From contig NZ_JAAZQL010000003.1 of assembly GCF_012275515.1 (NCBI RefSeq), positions 688,833-752,832 of the forward strand: a stretch of 64,000 bases of DNA. The letters are read 5' to 3'. The stretch comes from Novosphingobium sp. SG707 (GTDB lineage Bacteria; Pseudomonadota; Alphaproteobacteria; Sphingomonadales; Sphingomonadaceae). Both the position numbers and the translations under genes were made by a program. The notes beneath the pieces were generated by a model. That model saw nothing but the letters and a program-made list of their open reading frames with translations. It did no database searches and was not told the DNA's origin. Positions 1 to 10,634 of this stretch are shown in pieces (positions within the stretch are counted from its first letter, which is position 1; every line of letters starts with the position of its first letter).

Positions 1-66
1 GCGGCGAGGAAATCTTCTTTTCGTCTTCTTCGGTAAGCATGATCTGTCTCACGGCGTTCTCTTGTC

Positions 67-603
67 TTATGACATTTCCGCCTGCTGGGGCATCATGAGA
101 TGCCCGATCCGGGGTGGCCACCCCGGATCGGGCGGAAGGGGATGGATCGAAGTTGTCTCGGTCGTCGAGGACCGTCGATTAGTGTGATCACCCTTCAGGC
201 CAAGCAGCAACCGGTCGTTGCCCTGACGCGGGGCGTACACCGCCTCCTGGTCGACCAACACCGTATCGACCACGCGACACATCTCGATAAGCTGCTGCCA
301 GTCCCGGCTGTTACGGGCAAAACGTGAGACTTCCCGTGCCGCCACCGCGCCAACCTTGCCAAGGCAGACCTCCGCCACCATCCGGTCGAAACCGATGCGC
401 GTCACACCTCCGGCGGCTGATCGGCCAAGGTCTTCATCAATGGTCTCGATGTGTGACCATCCCAGAGTGACTAGGCGATCACGCATTGCGTATTGGAGGG
501 CACGGCTCTCCCGGTTGTGAAGAACCTGATGGGCCGACGATTGCCGGACATACAGGATCGCTTTGCGTTCGAGATGCTGCGGGCTGATCTTCTCAAAGGT
601 CAT
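67..603 (-). pseudogene. Serine recombinase, catalytic N-terminus only
   Basis: The first ~138 residues read as a resolvase/invertase-type catalytic domain: YVRQSSAHQV carries the expected nucleophilic Ser, followed by DEDLGRSAAG and EVSRFARNSRDW. The similarity ends near position 190, where large serine recombinases continue for several hundred residues. The last ~40 residues here look unrelated and low in complexity. The gene is therefore truncated or fused to foreign DNA. It sits last in a small minus-strand cluster whose upstream members overlap it. A working DNA-cutting enzyme is unlikely without the missing DNA-binding part. Confidence 0.75.
102..133. repeat. 32-bp perfect palindrome
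   Basis: The half GCCCGATCCGGGGTGG (102-117) is followed directly by its exact reverse complement (118-133) with no spacer. A second pair of arms, TTCCGCC near 75-81 and GGCGGAA near 131-137, overlaps the structure. It lies just beyond the point where the recombinase reading frame becomes unrelated. It could be an element end, a recombination site, or a strong transcript hairpin without a T-tract. Confidence 0.7.
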
Positions 604-793
604 CCTGCATCTCCCGTTGTTCTGCGGCGGGAGCGCCGGTGATATGCTCGAGGAGCAGGCGCACGATCAGCGGCGCCAATGTCTGGCGTGTTGGCGGCGG
701 AAGAGATTGCCATTGCGGGGCCTGCGCGCCCCCGGAGGGGCCTGGATTGGAGAACAGATCGAGCTGCACTGTCATCGGTTTGCGTGCCATCAA
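593..793 (-). CDS. Small protein of a recombinase cluster, unknown function
   Basis: A 66-residue protein beginning MMARKPMTVQLDLFSNPG. It has a proline-rich N-terminus and a helical C-terminus (LAPLIVRLLLEHITG). Its last 11 bases overlap the start of the serine recombinase gene, so the two are probably translationally coupled. Small proteins of this kind sit directly upstream of this recombinase type in mobile elements. I recognise the arrangement but cannot name a function. Confidence 0.5.
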   Translation of the reverse strand: MMARKPMTVQLDLFSNPGPSGGAQAPQWQSLPPPTRQTLAPLIVRLLLEHITGAPAAEQREMQDDL

Positions 794-1031
794 GAACTCC
801 CGAATACGAATCGTGAGGGCTCAATGCTGCGCTCGAAACCTGCGAAGCCGAAGTCATCTGTAGGAGCTGAAACAGAGCGTTCAACGCGCCGATATCCACT
901 TGAGGTGAAGCCTCAATGCGCATCAGGTTGCAAATCGCACGGTCAAACATCCATGCCGGTATCTCGCGCCAGCGATCAGGCGACAACGCTGTGAGGTTGC
1001 AGCGGAAAACGATTAAACCGCATCGTTCCAC
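600..1031 (-). pseudogene. Recombinase-cluster companion protein, boundaries unclear
   Basis: The first ~85 residues from a GTG at 1031 look protein-like (CNLTALSPDRWREIPAWMFD, then a helical stretch ending near LLQMTSASQ). The C-terminal third lies over the 66-residue gene in another frame and looks like non-coding shadow. The same frame is open upstream to a TGA near 1168 and reads REVFYKWHPWNGLPV, which seems to belong to the protein. No ATG, GTG or TTG occurs in that upstream part, so the original start appears lost. Positions 1168-1322 hold no gene I can recognise. Confidence 0.35.
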
Positions 1032-1322
1032 GACCTGATGGACGTGAACCGGTAACCCATTCCAGGGGTGCCATTTATAGAAAACTTCTCGGACATCGGT
1101 CCCGTGGGCGTTGCGCCGCCGTGTTGTACAACGAGAGCCGTCCTCACACGTCCCTAGGGGTCATGACGCCTGCCGAATTTGCTTAATCGGTCGGGGTTAA
1201 TCCCGGCCGATGAAGCGCTGGACCTCTCGTTCTGGCCGGTGGCAATTCCGGGACAGGGTCAGGCATTACCTCCCTTGACGGTCCCACCCTCCGTATAAGC
1301 AATCACGCGAGTATTATTACCT

Positions 1323-2282
1323 TTATGAATAAGATCGATCTTGCTCGATGTTTTTTAGAAACCATCTGTACGTCTCTTCGATGCCAGAATGAAGATCGAT
1401 CAGCGGCCTCCAGCCCATTGCATTCAGCCGCCCCGAATCCATCAGCTTTCGCATCGTGCCATCGGGCTTCGATGCATCGAAGGAAATTGTTCCTTTAAAT
1501 CCAGTAACTTCAGCAATCGTTGCAGCCAGCTGCGCGATTGTCACATCTTCACCAAATCCGACATTGACGTGACTTAGCATGGGCAGGGTATTTGCTTCGT
1601 AAGTCGGCTTGTCCAGATCGAATACAAAGAGCGAGGCATCTGCCATGTCATCAACATGCAGGAATTCGCGCATCGGCTTGCCTGATCCCCATACGACGAC
1701 TTCATTTAGTCCATTTTGCGTGGCTTCGTGAAATCTGCGGATAAGCGCTGGCATTACATGGCTGTTTTCAGGATGAAAATTGTCGCCAGGGCCGTAAAGA
1801 TTGGTAGGCATTACACTGCGAAAGTCAGTGCCATACTGACGATTGTAGCTTTCGCAAAGTTTGATACCTGCGATTTTAGCTATGGCATAAGGTTCGTTGG
1901 TCGGCTCCAGCCTCCCCGTCAGCAAAGCATCTTCACTCAAAGGTTGAGGGACATCACGGGGATAAATGCATGATGACCCCAGGAAAAGCAGTCGCTGTAT
2001 GCCGGAGGCATAGGCCTGATGAATGACGTTTGCTTCGATCATCAAATTTGAATAGATGAAATCAGCCGGATAGGTATTATTCGCATAAATGCCGCCAACT
2101 TTGGCAGCGGCCAACACTACCCCATCAACCTTTTCAGTGGCAAAGAACGCGCGGACTGCGGTCTGGTCAGCTAGATCCAGCTCAGCATGGGTACGGCAAA
2201 CAACGTCGATGCCTCGCTCACGCAGTTTACGTGTGATCGCGCCGCCAACCATACCTCGATGGCCTGCCACAAATATACGCAT
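1323..2282 (-). CDS. fcl: GDP-L-fucose synthase
   Basis: A cytoplasmic NADPH-dependent epimerase/reductase that converts GDP-4-keto-6-deoxy-D-mannose to GDP-L-fucose. The 319 residues match the usual family length. The N-terminus has the Rossmann nucleotide-binding motif GHRGMVG, and the catalytic YxxxK is in [13 protein letters not shown] near residue 140. It begins 14 bases after the stop of gmd, so the two form an operon that makes GDP-L-fucose from GDP-mannose. No glycosyltransferase or export gene lies beside it, so the sugar must be used by enzymes encoded elsewhere. Confidence 0.95.
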   Translation of the reverse strand: MRIFVAGHRGMVGGAITRKLRERGIDVVCRTHAELDLADQTAVRAFFATEKVDGVVLAAAKVGGIYANNTYPADFIYSNLMIEANVIHQAYASGIQRLLFLGSSCIYPRDVPQPLSEDALLTGRLEPTNEPYAIAKIAGIKLCESYNRQYGTDFRSVMPTNLYGPGDNFHPENSHVMPALIRRFHEATQNGLNEVVVWGSGKPMREFLHVDDMADASLFVFDLDKPTYEANTLPMLSHVNVGFGEDVTIAQLAATIAEVTGFKGTISFDASKPDGTMRKLMDSGRLNAMGWRPLIDLHSGIEETYRWFLKNIEQDRSYS

Positions 2283-2296
2283 CGCTCCTGCCCCCT

Positions 2297-3424
2297 TTAA
2301 ATCTCAATCGAAACCGGCAGTTCAAAGCCATGCTTCTTTAGTAGGGCGTGGCGCTTGGCGGTGTGTAAGTCTTCCTTGACCATTTCTCCACACATCGTTT
2401 GCACGCTGATTTCAGGAACCCAGCCCAGCTTCTCCTTGGCCTTTGTCGCATCACCAAGCAGTGTATCGACTTCTGCCGGGCGGAAGTATCGTGGATCCAC
2501 GCGGACGATCACATCCCCCACCTTTACTCCGGGTGCATCGCTGCCCTGGATATCTTCGACAATGCCAACCTCGTCAACGCCAGTTCCCGAGAACCGTAGG
2601 GTGATCCCTAGATGTGCCGCAGACCAAATGATGAACTCGCGTACGGAATATTGAACTCCCGTGGCAATGACAAAATCTTCAGGCAGTTCTTGCTGAAGCA
2701 TCATCCACTGCATGCGAACATAATCCTTGGCGTGCCCCCAATCTCGCAGAGAATCAATGTTGCCCATGTAGATGCAGCTTTCCAGCCCTTGAGCAACGTT
2801 GGCCAGGCCGCGCGTGATCTTGCGGGTAACAAAAGTCTCACCACGACGAGGACTCTCGTGATTAAAAAGAACGCCGTTACAGGCATAAATACCATAGGCT
2901 TCCCGGTAATTTACTGTAATCCAGTAAGCGTACAGTTTTGCGACTGCATAGGGCGAACGCGGGTAAAATGGCGTTGTTTCTTTTTGAGGCGTTTCCTGCA
3001 CAAGACCATAGAGTTCAGACGTCGACGCCTGATAGAAGCGTGTTTTCTTTTCGAGACCAAGAAAGCGGATCGCTTCAAGTAAACGCAAGGTACCAACGCC
3101 ATCAACGTCGGCCGTATATTCAGGTGCCTCAAAGCTCACCGCCACATGGCTTTGTGCGCCAAGATTATAGATCTCGTCCGGCTCAATTTCTTTCACGATA
3201 CGGGTTAAATTGGAAGTGTCGGTGAGGTCGCCATAATGCAGTTTGAGATTGGGATTTGAGGCATGGGGGTCTTGATAGATATGGTCGATGCGTTGCGTGT
3301 TAAAAGAAGATGCCCGGCGCTTAATGCCATGAACCTCATAGCCTTTTTCAAGCAAGAGCTCAGCAAGGTATGATCCGTCTTGGCCGGTAATCCCAGTAAT
3401 AAGCGCTTTTTTGGGGTGAGACAC
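2297..3424 (-). CDS. gmd: GDP-mannose 4,6-dehydratase
   Basis: Catalyses the first committed step to GDP-L-fucose, GDP-D-mannose to GDP-4-keto-6-deoxy-D-mannose. The 375 residues match the family. [20 protein letters not shown] is the classic N-terminal NADP-binding region, STSELYG carries the catalytic Ser/Thr-Glu region, and [12 protein letters not shown] holds the YxxxK pair. It is first in a two-gene operon with fcl. The region upstream of its start (3425-3500) is AT-rich, which suits a promoter. It is flanked by a recombinase remnant and an IS remnant, so it is probably cargo. Confidence 0.96.
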   Translation of the reverse strand: MSHPKKALITGITGQDGSYLAELLLEKGYEVHGIKRRASSFNTQRIDHIYQDPHASNPNLKLHYGDLTDTSNLTRIVKEIEPDEIYNLGAQSHVAVSFEAPEYTADVDGVGTLRLLEAIRFLGLEKKTRFYQASTSELYGLVQETPQKETTPFYPRSPYAVAKLYAYWITVNYREAYGIYACNGVLFNHESPRRGETFVTRKITRGLANVAQGLESCIYMGNIDSLRDWGHAKDYVRMQWMMLQQELPEDFVIATGVQYSVREFIIWSAAHLGITLRFSGTGVDEVGIVEDIQGSDAPGVKVGDVIVRVDPRYFRPAEVDTLLGDATKAKEKLGWVPEISVQTMCGEMVKEDLHTAKRHALLKKHGFELPVSIEI

Positions 3425-4449
3425 TATTAGCTCCTTAGACTATCAATAGCCATGTCGCAGAAAGTTATTTATTAAATTAATAATTATGTGAAATTATAAA
3501 ATGCCGATAATCTTTAGAGGTGATGTGCTCACATTAAGTCCAATTTGGCAATTATCGCAAGCGCATAACCCAAATGATAGCAATCGAGCATCGAAACCGA
3601 TCTCCGCAGCAGCATTTTCGCGAACCTATTCGATCTCGCATGTCCCTGTTTTTCGCCTGGTTCAATCCTGCCCTCCCCATAGCGAAACGAGACCTCAGAA
3701 GCCTTCAAAAACAAGACTGCTCCCGATTTTCTTTGCGAGAACATGATCCAGCATCCCCCAGGGCCTCATATCAGAATTTTCCAATAATCTGATGCGGGTC
3801 ATTTGGTCCAGCAGCACACTCACGACCGATCTCCAGTGTGAATCATCGGTTGCACTCACTCGATTGCCTAACCGTTCGTCTCCGTGGTGGACCATATTCT
3901 TTGGCAACCAAGTTACGGCTGGTGTTGGTGAGGCATTTGCTTGGGTTTAGGCCTGCTCGGCGCGAATCGATTATAATGATTTTTGTCATTTTTTATCGAT
4001 CCATTGTACGAAAAGAGAGGCCACTAAAGAAGCGTTTGAAGGCATTTCGTCCCAGCATATTGCGGCGCAGCAATTGCACGATCGAGCCTTTCCTGTCAAT
4101 CGAATGAAGTGATTGCAAGCTGTCAGGTGGGCTTAACGACCAGAGCCGAGACGTGGCTTTAGGCGCGCAATAAGGCACTGTTTAAATTGAAAATTGGTCG
4201 CCGGCATCCTCCCCTGGCCAGGATAGGAAATACCATAGCCAACACGTTGATCGGACGTTTAGCCCGCCCGGATTTTGGTCTCCAGCCTTCGCTTGCAGGA
4301 AAGCTGCGTTGTCGTTTGACGGCGACCGATTGCCTTTGAACAACGAAGTTTCGCTGGAGGCGCAGGTTGCGGGCTTGGCGTTGATTTGGAGGGGAAACCG
4401 GGGTGTTGATCAGGGGCAGCAAGTCTGATTTTAACGTCAGCGTGAGCCT
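3425..4449. other. About 1 kb without a recognisable gene
   Basis: After the AT-rich stretch upstream of gmd, no reading frame here looks like a protein I know. Short open frames exist on both strands, but they have mixed composition and no convincing ribosome-binding sites. The stretch ends at a decayed transposase and is probably worn-down mobile DNA. Confidence 0.5.
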
Positions 4450-5157
4450 GTATATGCCGGCCGAGTTGGAGGGGCGCGTACTCTCGCTGCTGCCCGACAA
4501 ATACAGAGGCGCGCGCCGCATGGATAGCAGGCGCGTTCCGATCGACATCGGCTGGATGCTGCGGTCCTTTGCGCCCTGGCGAGACTGGCCTGAGCGTTAC
4601 GGGCCGCGCACCACGTGCGACAATCGCTCCATGCGATGGGGCAAAGCAGGAGTGCGGTATCTGGTGATGGACGCCATCACTACCGCAGAGATGACGTCAT
4701 CCAGATGATCGACAGCCTCTCCGTTGGGCTCGTCGGCAGGCAGCAAGGGCAAAATGGGAGGGCGAGCGCCCGAGCTGGGCTTACGATGAAGATCCACCCG
4801 ATCATTACGGGCCAGGTCTCCCTATACGGCCAAGTCCGATCACCGGGCACATTCATGACGTTCCAACTGCCTATAAACTGCTTGATCATGCTGGTGCAGG
4901 AACAATCGTATTGGGGGAAAAGGCATCTGAGACCGATCGCATCCGGACACCATTCCGCGAAAAGGTCGCGTTCGCTAAGCTTCCGCCTAGGGCCCCCTTG
5001 ATCGAATCCGTACTTAAGTACGTGGCTCAACCGCGTGCCCCACCTGGTCGATCGGTTCTTCTCCAAGCTGAAGCACGTCCGCAGGGGCGCAGCCCGGCAC
5101 GGCAAGTGGCCCCAGAATTTCCTTGCTATGGTTCAACTGACTGGCAAGCCGCTGTAG
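4450..5157 (+). pseudogene. Decayed IS5-family transposase
   Basis: Three blocks in three different frames together resemble one IS5-type transposase. The N-terminal block is LLPDKYRGARRMDSRRV followed by MLRSFAPWRDWPERYGP (about 4470-4610). A middle block reads VIQMIDSLSV and LTMKIHPII (about 4700-4810), covering the first catalytic Asp region. The C-terminal block (about 5009-5157) reads NPYLSTWLNRVPHLVDRFFS and ends LAMVQLTGKPL before a stop. The frame changes rule out a functional enzyme. I did not find clear terminal repeats. Confidence 0.7.
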
Positions 5158-5293
5158 CTTCGCGTTTGTTAGCCCAAGGGTTAGCTGGAGCCGCAACCCT
5201 GGTTGCCGAGATCATCGATTACCACCGGAGAAACCCATGAACCTGAGCGGGACCTGTCTGCTCCCAGCGAAAGCTCCTTCCCGAAGATTGAAC

Positions 5294-8200
5294 TCAGTTA
5301 TTGCGATGGCTTCCAGATCGGTCTTCGTCGTCTCCTGATCCTTGCCCCGTATCCGAGAATAAACGGCCTGAACTCAAAATCGACGATTGCTCCAGCGAGG
5401 TGATAGGTGCGTTGAGATCAAACGTTCCTCGCCCAGCTTTCGCCTGATCGAGATAGCGGTTCCGCAGTCCGTCTTTGCCCAGCACCTGACTCCGAAGTTC
5501 TTGAATAAAGCTTTCGGCAGGCATTTGAGATCGGGCGGCCTTGCGTTCGGCGGCCGCAATCGCATGTCGAACGTCATAATTCACGATATCCATTTTGGCA
5601 TCCGCGCTTTCTGAGGTCATCCCACGATCCGAACTCTGAAACCCGACGCTCCCGCTGACATTCGCCCCAACCGAACCGCTTGTCGCCCGACCTCCCGTCT
5701 TGCCAGTCCCGCCCGCAAGCTGTCGCCCCGCAGACCCGGAAATCCCGGCATTGATATCCGTGCCCATTGAGGTCTGATCCTGCGCCGAGCGCGAGAGCGA
5801 GCGGGTCCAGCCGGTTTGCGCGATGATCGCCTGAACATCGCGCTGCAGCGTGTCGGCGACTTGAGGTTTCAAACGCCATTGCCCCTTGCGGTCCATCTCG
5901 AACCCGCCTTTGAGCCATCCTTCCATCATCGCCTGCCCCTGCTGCCCGTCGCCGAGGAAATGCTCGATCGTATCGGGACCGGCCTGCTTGCCCGCCTCGA
6001 AGCGGGTGCTGGTGTCCGAGCGCGCCGACTGGCTGAAGCCGGCACTGCTCGATACCAGCAGATCGCTATGCGTAAAGCTGAAGCGCGCCCGCCCGCCATT
6101 GGCGATGGCGCCCAGCTGGCTCTCGTTGATGAGTCCGCCTTTCCACATCGCGGCTGCGCCCTCGGGTGAGAGATTGAGGCTGAGATCACCATTCTGATCC
6201 ATCGCGATCTGGCGTCGCGACAGGTTGACGCCATGCTCGCCAAGCAGCTTTTGCATACGGGTAAGGCGTTCCTGTTCGACAATCCGGCCGAGCCTTTCGT
6301 TGCGCGCGCGATCGGCAATGCCGGGAGCACGGCCTTCCGCCATGTCGGTCTGATTGCTTGCTGTGCGACCCAGCGCCTGGATGAAACTGTCGAGCCGCGC
6401 GGCTTCGCGCACAGAACTGCCGGCGGCGGCGGCCCCTTGCGCAAATCCGGCATTGTCGGCCTGCCGCCTTGCTTCGCCGATGCGCGCCGTCGAGCGGGTG
6501 CCAGCAGGCCCCATCTCGCGCTGAGCATCGAGCTTGCCCGACCTCTCGGCAAAATCATAGCGGGAGGCCTCCCGGGTGCGGCCATAGATGCTGGTATGCT
6601 CGCGCGTCGCCTCGGCATCCGCGCCATCGGCCGTGCCAAGTTGGCTGGCAGCATGATAGGTCGCGAGCGCGTGCTCGACCTGCGCTTCATTACGCCCGGT
6701 GCTGCGTGCCAACTGGCTGACCGCCGAGGAGCGTGCTTCGCCGGCCAGTGTGTTGATGAAGCCGATCTTGCGGCCGGCCTCGTCAAGCGGCAGGCCAAGC
6801 ATGGCGGCGGCTTGCCTTTGCCCCGCATTGGAGCCGGTCCGCCATGCCTGTTCGGTTGCTACATTGCTGCGCTCGCCGGCCGCGACCCGGCTCCCTGCAA
6901 AGTCTCGGCGGCCCTCCATTGCACCGGCACTGATCTGCGCGCTGGTGAGATCGTTGCGCAGCATCTGCTCCTGATCGAAAGCATTGGCTGAGAGCTTGGC
7001 AAAGGTCGGATCTGCCGAGGCCTGCGCAATAAGGGTTGAAGCTTTGAGGGCGGCATCCTTCGGCGCATAACCACCGCGTTCGAAATGCCGCTGTGCGCCC
7101 GACATCATCATGTCATAGGCATTGGTGTCACCAAAGGCCTTCCATTGCACCATCTTCTGGCTGAAGGCGGCAAAGGTGCGTTCGCCCGCCTGACCACCCC
7201 CGAAATAGCCCGTTCCCAAACGCCGCAGAGCATCCCTCTCGGCAAAATTATGGATCGCCCCGGTGGCGGCATTGGCGCGCACGGCCTGCGCGCCGGCCGG
7301 ATCGGCCAGATCGCGCCCGGCAAGGGCAGGAGCGATGCCACCCAGCTCGCGCGACGCATCGATCCCGCCGAGCGCAAAGGCGGAGCCGCCCGCCAGAGCG
7401 CTGCCATGTTCGCCGATCACGGTCCCGGCCATACCAAAACTTCGATTGGCGCCAAAATTGCTGCGCTCGCCAAAGTCGCCAAAATTTGCTGAGGCGCTGC
7501 TCCTCGCCATGGTTCCCGAGGCCGAGGCCTGCGCTTCGAGCGCGGAGGCATAGCCTTCCTTGGTCATCAACGGCGCGGCGGCGGTGCTGGCCATGCCCTG
7601 CGCCTGTAGAGCTTCGCCGGTGAAAGAGGAGAACACATTGCCCGAGAAGCGGAAGACGGTGAAGGTAAAGGCGCCCGCCACGCCGGCCGCTGCCGTGCGG
7701 AAGGAGCCGAAGATCGCAAGCGCCTTCATCGCCGAGGAGGGAGCCAGCAGCCAGGCATTGGCGCCGACATGGTTCGAGCGCATCTCGGCCAGCACCGCCA
7801 TCGCCCGTCCGAGGGTCAGCTGATAGATGCCGGCATCGATCACGCCCCAGAGCGCCACGAAAACGAAAAGGCCAAAGGCAAAGCTGGCGACCCGCAGATT
7901 GATCGGGGTGAGGATGAACATCAATGCGATCGGCATCATGAACAGCATGATGCCAAAGACCGTCGCGCGGATGGTCGGCATCCATTCATTCGCCACCGAC
8001 ATAGAAGCCAGTCCGCCTGAGATCACCGCGCGATTGGCCATGACTCGCGAAGCGGTCGCCGGACTGTCCTCAAAGAGAACATCGCCCACCGCATTGCCCA
8101 GCATGATATCGCTCATCAGCGCCTGCATGGTGAGCGAGGCGCCCATCATCATGTCGCCCATCTGGCCCAGATTGCTGCGGCAACGCGAAAGCTGACCTGC

Positions 8201-9073
8201 ATCACTCACATCATAGCCGCTGCGCGCGCAGACCTGTTTTGCGTAATCGTCGAACAGGGCCGGGTCGGACAGGCGCGTCTGGATCGCATCCCACGCCTCG
8301 GTGCAGCTCACCGTGGTGCCGGCCTTATTGGTCGCGGAATAGACGGTGCTATAGGTGGCGGGCCCGGCCATGGCGGCGAAACTGGTGGGCAGATCGGTGG
8401 AGGTGCGGAAGAGCTGGTCGTCATCGACCTGATAGGCGCTCGATGTCCTCGCGACTGGATAGCATTGGCGGACATAGTCCCTGACCGTTGCTTCAAGAAA
8501 GGCATCGCTCATCGGCCCGCGCGGTGAGACCGCATTGAGGAACAGGTCGAAGGCATGGCCCCCCGCGCCAAATTCCAGTTTGGCATTGGGATCGGCGGTA
8601 TTGTCGTCGATCACTTCGGATAGCGCGCGTTCCATCAGATTGGTGGTGCCCGCGACCATCACGATGAGATTGGGAACCCCGCCGACGCTCTGATAGGCAT
8701 TGCGCACCTTGTCATAGACGTGAACCGTGCCGGTCGTCGAAACGAGGCCGACGAAGAGGCCGATGCCGAACAGCATCTGAAAGCCGAAAGTGACGATGCC
8801 CATGCCCTGTCCGCGGATGCCGGCCAGCAGCGCCCCTAGTGCGATTCCTGCCACAGCGCAGATCACCACCAGCGTTTCATAGCGCGCGTCGGCAAAGATC
8901 AGCGAGACGAGATGGAACGCGTCGACCGTCTCTGCAAAGCCGTCATAGCTGTAGAAGCTGGCGTCCAGCGCGCGAGCCGGACTGGCGATCAGAGCCGGCG
9001 GGACCGTCAGCAATCCGGCAACGATCTGGCGGTGTGCCCTCAGGTAGGGAAAACACGAAAGGGCCAGGCGCAT
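5294..9073 (-). CDS. traG: F-type conjugation protein TraG
   Basis: An inner-membrane and periplasmic protein needed for pilus assembly and, through its C-terminal part, mating-pair stabilisation. It has 1259 residues, longer than F-plasmid TraG at about 940. Hydrophobic segments lie near residues 64-115 and 375-480, as in the TraG_N domain. The rest is a long polar, Ala/Gly/Ser/Gln-rich tail typical of alphaproteobacterial TraG. It starts 17 bases after the traH stop and is the last tra gene here. The C-terminus is more variable than the N-terminus, so the assignment rests mainly on the N-terminal half and gene order. Confidence 0.92.
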   Translation of the reverse strand: MRLALSCFPYLRAHRQIVAGLLTVPPALIASPARALDASFYSYDGFAETVDAFHLVSLIFADARYETLVVICAVAGIALGALLAGIRGQGMGIVTFGFQMLFGIGLFVGLVSTTGTVHVYDKVRNAYQSVGGVPNLIVMVAGTTNLMERALSEVIDDNTADPNAKLEFGAGGHAFDLFLNAVSPRGPMSDAFLEATVRDYVRQCYPVARTSSAYQVDDDQLFRTSTDLPTSFAAMAGPATYSTVYSATNKAGTTVSCTEAWDAIQTRLSDPALFDDYAKQVCARSGYDVSDAGQLSRCRSNLGQMGDMMMGASLTMQALMSDIMLGNAVGDVLFEDSPATASRVMANRAVISGGLASMSVANEWMPTIRATVFGIMLFMMPIALMFILTPINLRVASFAFGLFVFVALWGVIDAGIYQLTLGRAMAVLAEMRSNHVGANAWLLAPSSAMKALAIFGSFRTAAAGVAGAFTFTVFRFSGNVFSSFTGEALQAQGMASTAAAPLMTKEGYASALEAQASASGTMARSSASANFGDFGERSNFGANRSFGMAGTVIGEHGSALAGGSAFALGGIDASRELGGIAPALAGRDLADPAGAQAVRANAATGAIHNFAERDALRRLGTGYFGGGQAGERTFAAFSQKMVQWKAFGDTNAYDMMMSGAQRHFERGGYAPKDAALKASTLIAQASADPTFAKLSANAFDQEQMLRNDLTSAQISAGAMEGRRDFAGSRVAAGERSNVATEQAWRTGSNAGQRQAAAMLGLPLDEAGRKIGFINTLAGEARSSAVSQLARSTGRNEAQVEHALATYHAASQLGTADGADAEATREHTSIYGRTREASRYDFAERSGKLDAQREMGPAGTRSTARIGEARRQADNAGFAQGAAAAGSSVREAARLDSFIQALGRTASNQTDMAEGRAPGIADRARNERLGRIVEQERLTRMQKLLGEHGVNLSRRQIAMDQNGDLSLNLSPEGAAAMWKGGLINESQLGAIANGGRARFSFTHSDLLVSSSAGFSQSARSDTSTRFEAGKQAGPDTIEHFLGDGQQGQAMMEGWLKGGFEMDRKGQWRLKPQVADTLQRDVQAIIAQTGWTRSLSRSAQDQTSMGTDINAGISGSAGRQLAGGTGKTGGRATSGSVGANVSGSVGFQSSDRGMTSESADAKMDIVNYDVRHAIAAAERKAARSQMPAESFIQELRSQVLGKDGLRNRYLDQAKAGRGTFDLNAPITSLEQSSILSSGRLFSDTGQGSGDDEDRSGSHRNN

Positions 9074-9090
9074 GAGCAGGGGCCTTTCCG

Positions 9091-10512
9091 TCAGCGGTTG
9101 CGATAGGCGGCGGCGCCTGCGGCATCGCGGGCATCGCGGTCGCGCTGGCGCAGCAGCCCGGCATAGCTCGCCGAGAGATTGGCCTGACTGAGAGCCGCCA
9201 GATAAGACTGGCGCATCTGTGCGCGCTGCCGCAGCACATCTTCGCGCAGGTCGCGCAATTGCTCGATCCCCTTCGAGAGAATCTTGGTCTGGCAGATCTT
9301 GCTGCTCTCGGAACTGGCGGCTCCGGCCACCGTGGCGCCGCGTTCCGCATTGGTCAGCGTAAAGTCGATCGAGCGGGTGAGATCATTGAGCATCTGATAG
9401 GCAAGGCTCAAGGCCACCAGCTGATCGGTGTCGGAGATCACGGAATCGGGCACGCCCTGCCGCACGCCCCATTCGAGCAGTCGATAGACCGGCAAGGTCT
9501 TTACATTGGCGACGAACTGCTTTTCCTCCGATGTAAGCCCGACGCGGGTGCGGATCTTGGCGCTGATCGAGACCATGCGCTCGCGGGCCAATTCGAGGGC
9601 GCCCTTGCCGGTCTGCGCCGAACAGTCCGACGCAGTTGCCGGGACATTGAGGCTGCGGGTCTGCACTTTGCCGGTCAGGAAATCCTCGGGCGTGTCACTG
9701 TCCTGATGCGGGCAGGCCGGGATCGCCGAAAAGACCGGCACTTTGTCACCCGCATCCCAGCGCATATAGACATCGCCCACGCGGGCGCGCATCACGCCCG
9801 CCCAGTCGCCCGCGCCGACGCGCTGGGCCGCATGAGCGAGTAGTGAGCCGGTGCGGAAGATGTCGGTGACTTCGGCAGGGCAGTTTTCCAGAGCCTCCTT
9901 CAGATCCTCGGTAGGATTGCCATTGTTGGCTTTGAGCTTCTCACGGCTCTGCTGATAGCTCTTGGCAAAGCCTGCCGAGACCGATTTGGAGCCGGTCATC
10001 TCCTCGATGATCCCGCTCATATTCTCATCGCCCCGCGCCATCTGAACCATGCGATTGGCAAGGCGGCAATCATTGACCTGGATTGAGTTGAGGTAATTGG
10101 TGGCTGCCTCCATCTTCGAGATGATGTTGCCCATTTTCTCGTCGAGCGTTTCGAGGAGATATTGGAAGGCAACGGCTGGGGCTGCCTGCAGGATGCTCTC
10201 GAGTTTCTGGACGAGGTAGTCAGGGTCGAGGAACGACATGCCGCCCAGAAACATGTCAATGCCGCCGCAGCCCGCTTTGACCTTGGGCAGCGAGAGCGAC
10301 ATCAGATAATCGTCATGGACATCGAAGCGTCCCGACATGCCGCCTGCGGTGACATAGCCGCGGGTCTGGTCGCTGAAGCTGCCGGGGGAGCTATAGGTGG
10401 CATTGTCGAACCAGCTTTCGGTCCAGCTCTGCGCGAAGGCGGGTTCACTGGCCGCGCAGCTTGCCAGCAGGGCGGGAAGGGACAGGATCAGGAGCGGGCG
10501 GGTTTTGGGCAT
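9091..10512 (-). CDS. traH: F-type conjugation protein TraH
   Basis: A secreted pilus-assembly protein of the F-type system, 473 residues from the chosen start. The ATG at 10512 is preferred over an in-frame start at 10632 because it begins a signal peptide (MPKTRPLLILSLPALLASCA) and has AAGGAAA just upstream. The mature part has the TraH signature GGMSGRFDVHDDYLMSLSLP and a C-terminal helical region that may form a coiled coil. It is followed directly by traG. Its upstream neighbour is on the other strand, so traHG needs either its own promoter in 10513-10634 or read-through of a 1.2-kb antisense gene. Confidence 0.93.
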   Translation of the reverse strand: MPKTRPLLILSLPALLASCAASEPAFAQSWTESWFDNATYSSPGSFSDQTRGYVTAGGMSGRFDVHDDYLMSLSLPKVKAGCGGIDMFLGGMSFLDPDYLVQKLESILQAAPAVAFQYLLETLDEKMGNIISKMEAATNYLNSIQVNDCRLANRMVQMARGDENMSGIIEEMTGSKSVSAGFAKSYQQSREKLKANNGNPTEDLKEALENCPAEVTDIFRTGSLLAHAAQRVGAGDWAGVMRARVGDVYMRWDAGDKVPVFSAIPACPHQDSDTPEDFLTGKVQTRSLNVPATASDCSAQTGKGALELARERMVSISAKIRTRVGLTSEEKQFVANVKTLPVYRLLEWGVRQGVPDSVISDTDQLVALSLAYQMLNDLTRSIDFTLTNAERGATVAGAASSESSKICQTKILSKGIEQLRDLREDVLRQRAQMRQSYLAALSQANLSASYAGLLRQRDRDARDAAGAAAYRNR

Positions 10513-10634
10513 GGCGGTTTTCCTTGTTCCTGGGAGGTAATCGGAAAGCCCGCCGCCATTCGGGCCTCCCTTGAGGTTGTAGAGGTGATGGGAAAAACCT
10601 TGCAAATTCGGAATAAAGATCCAATAATGCATGG

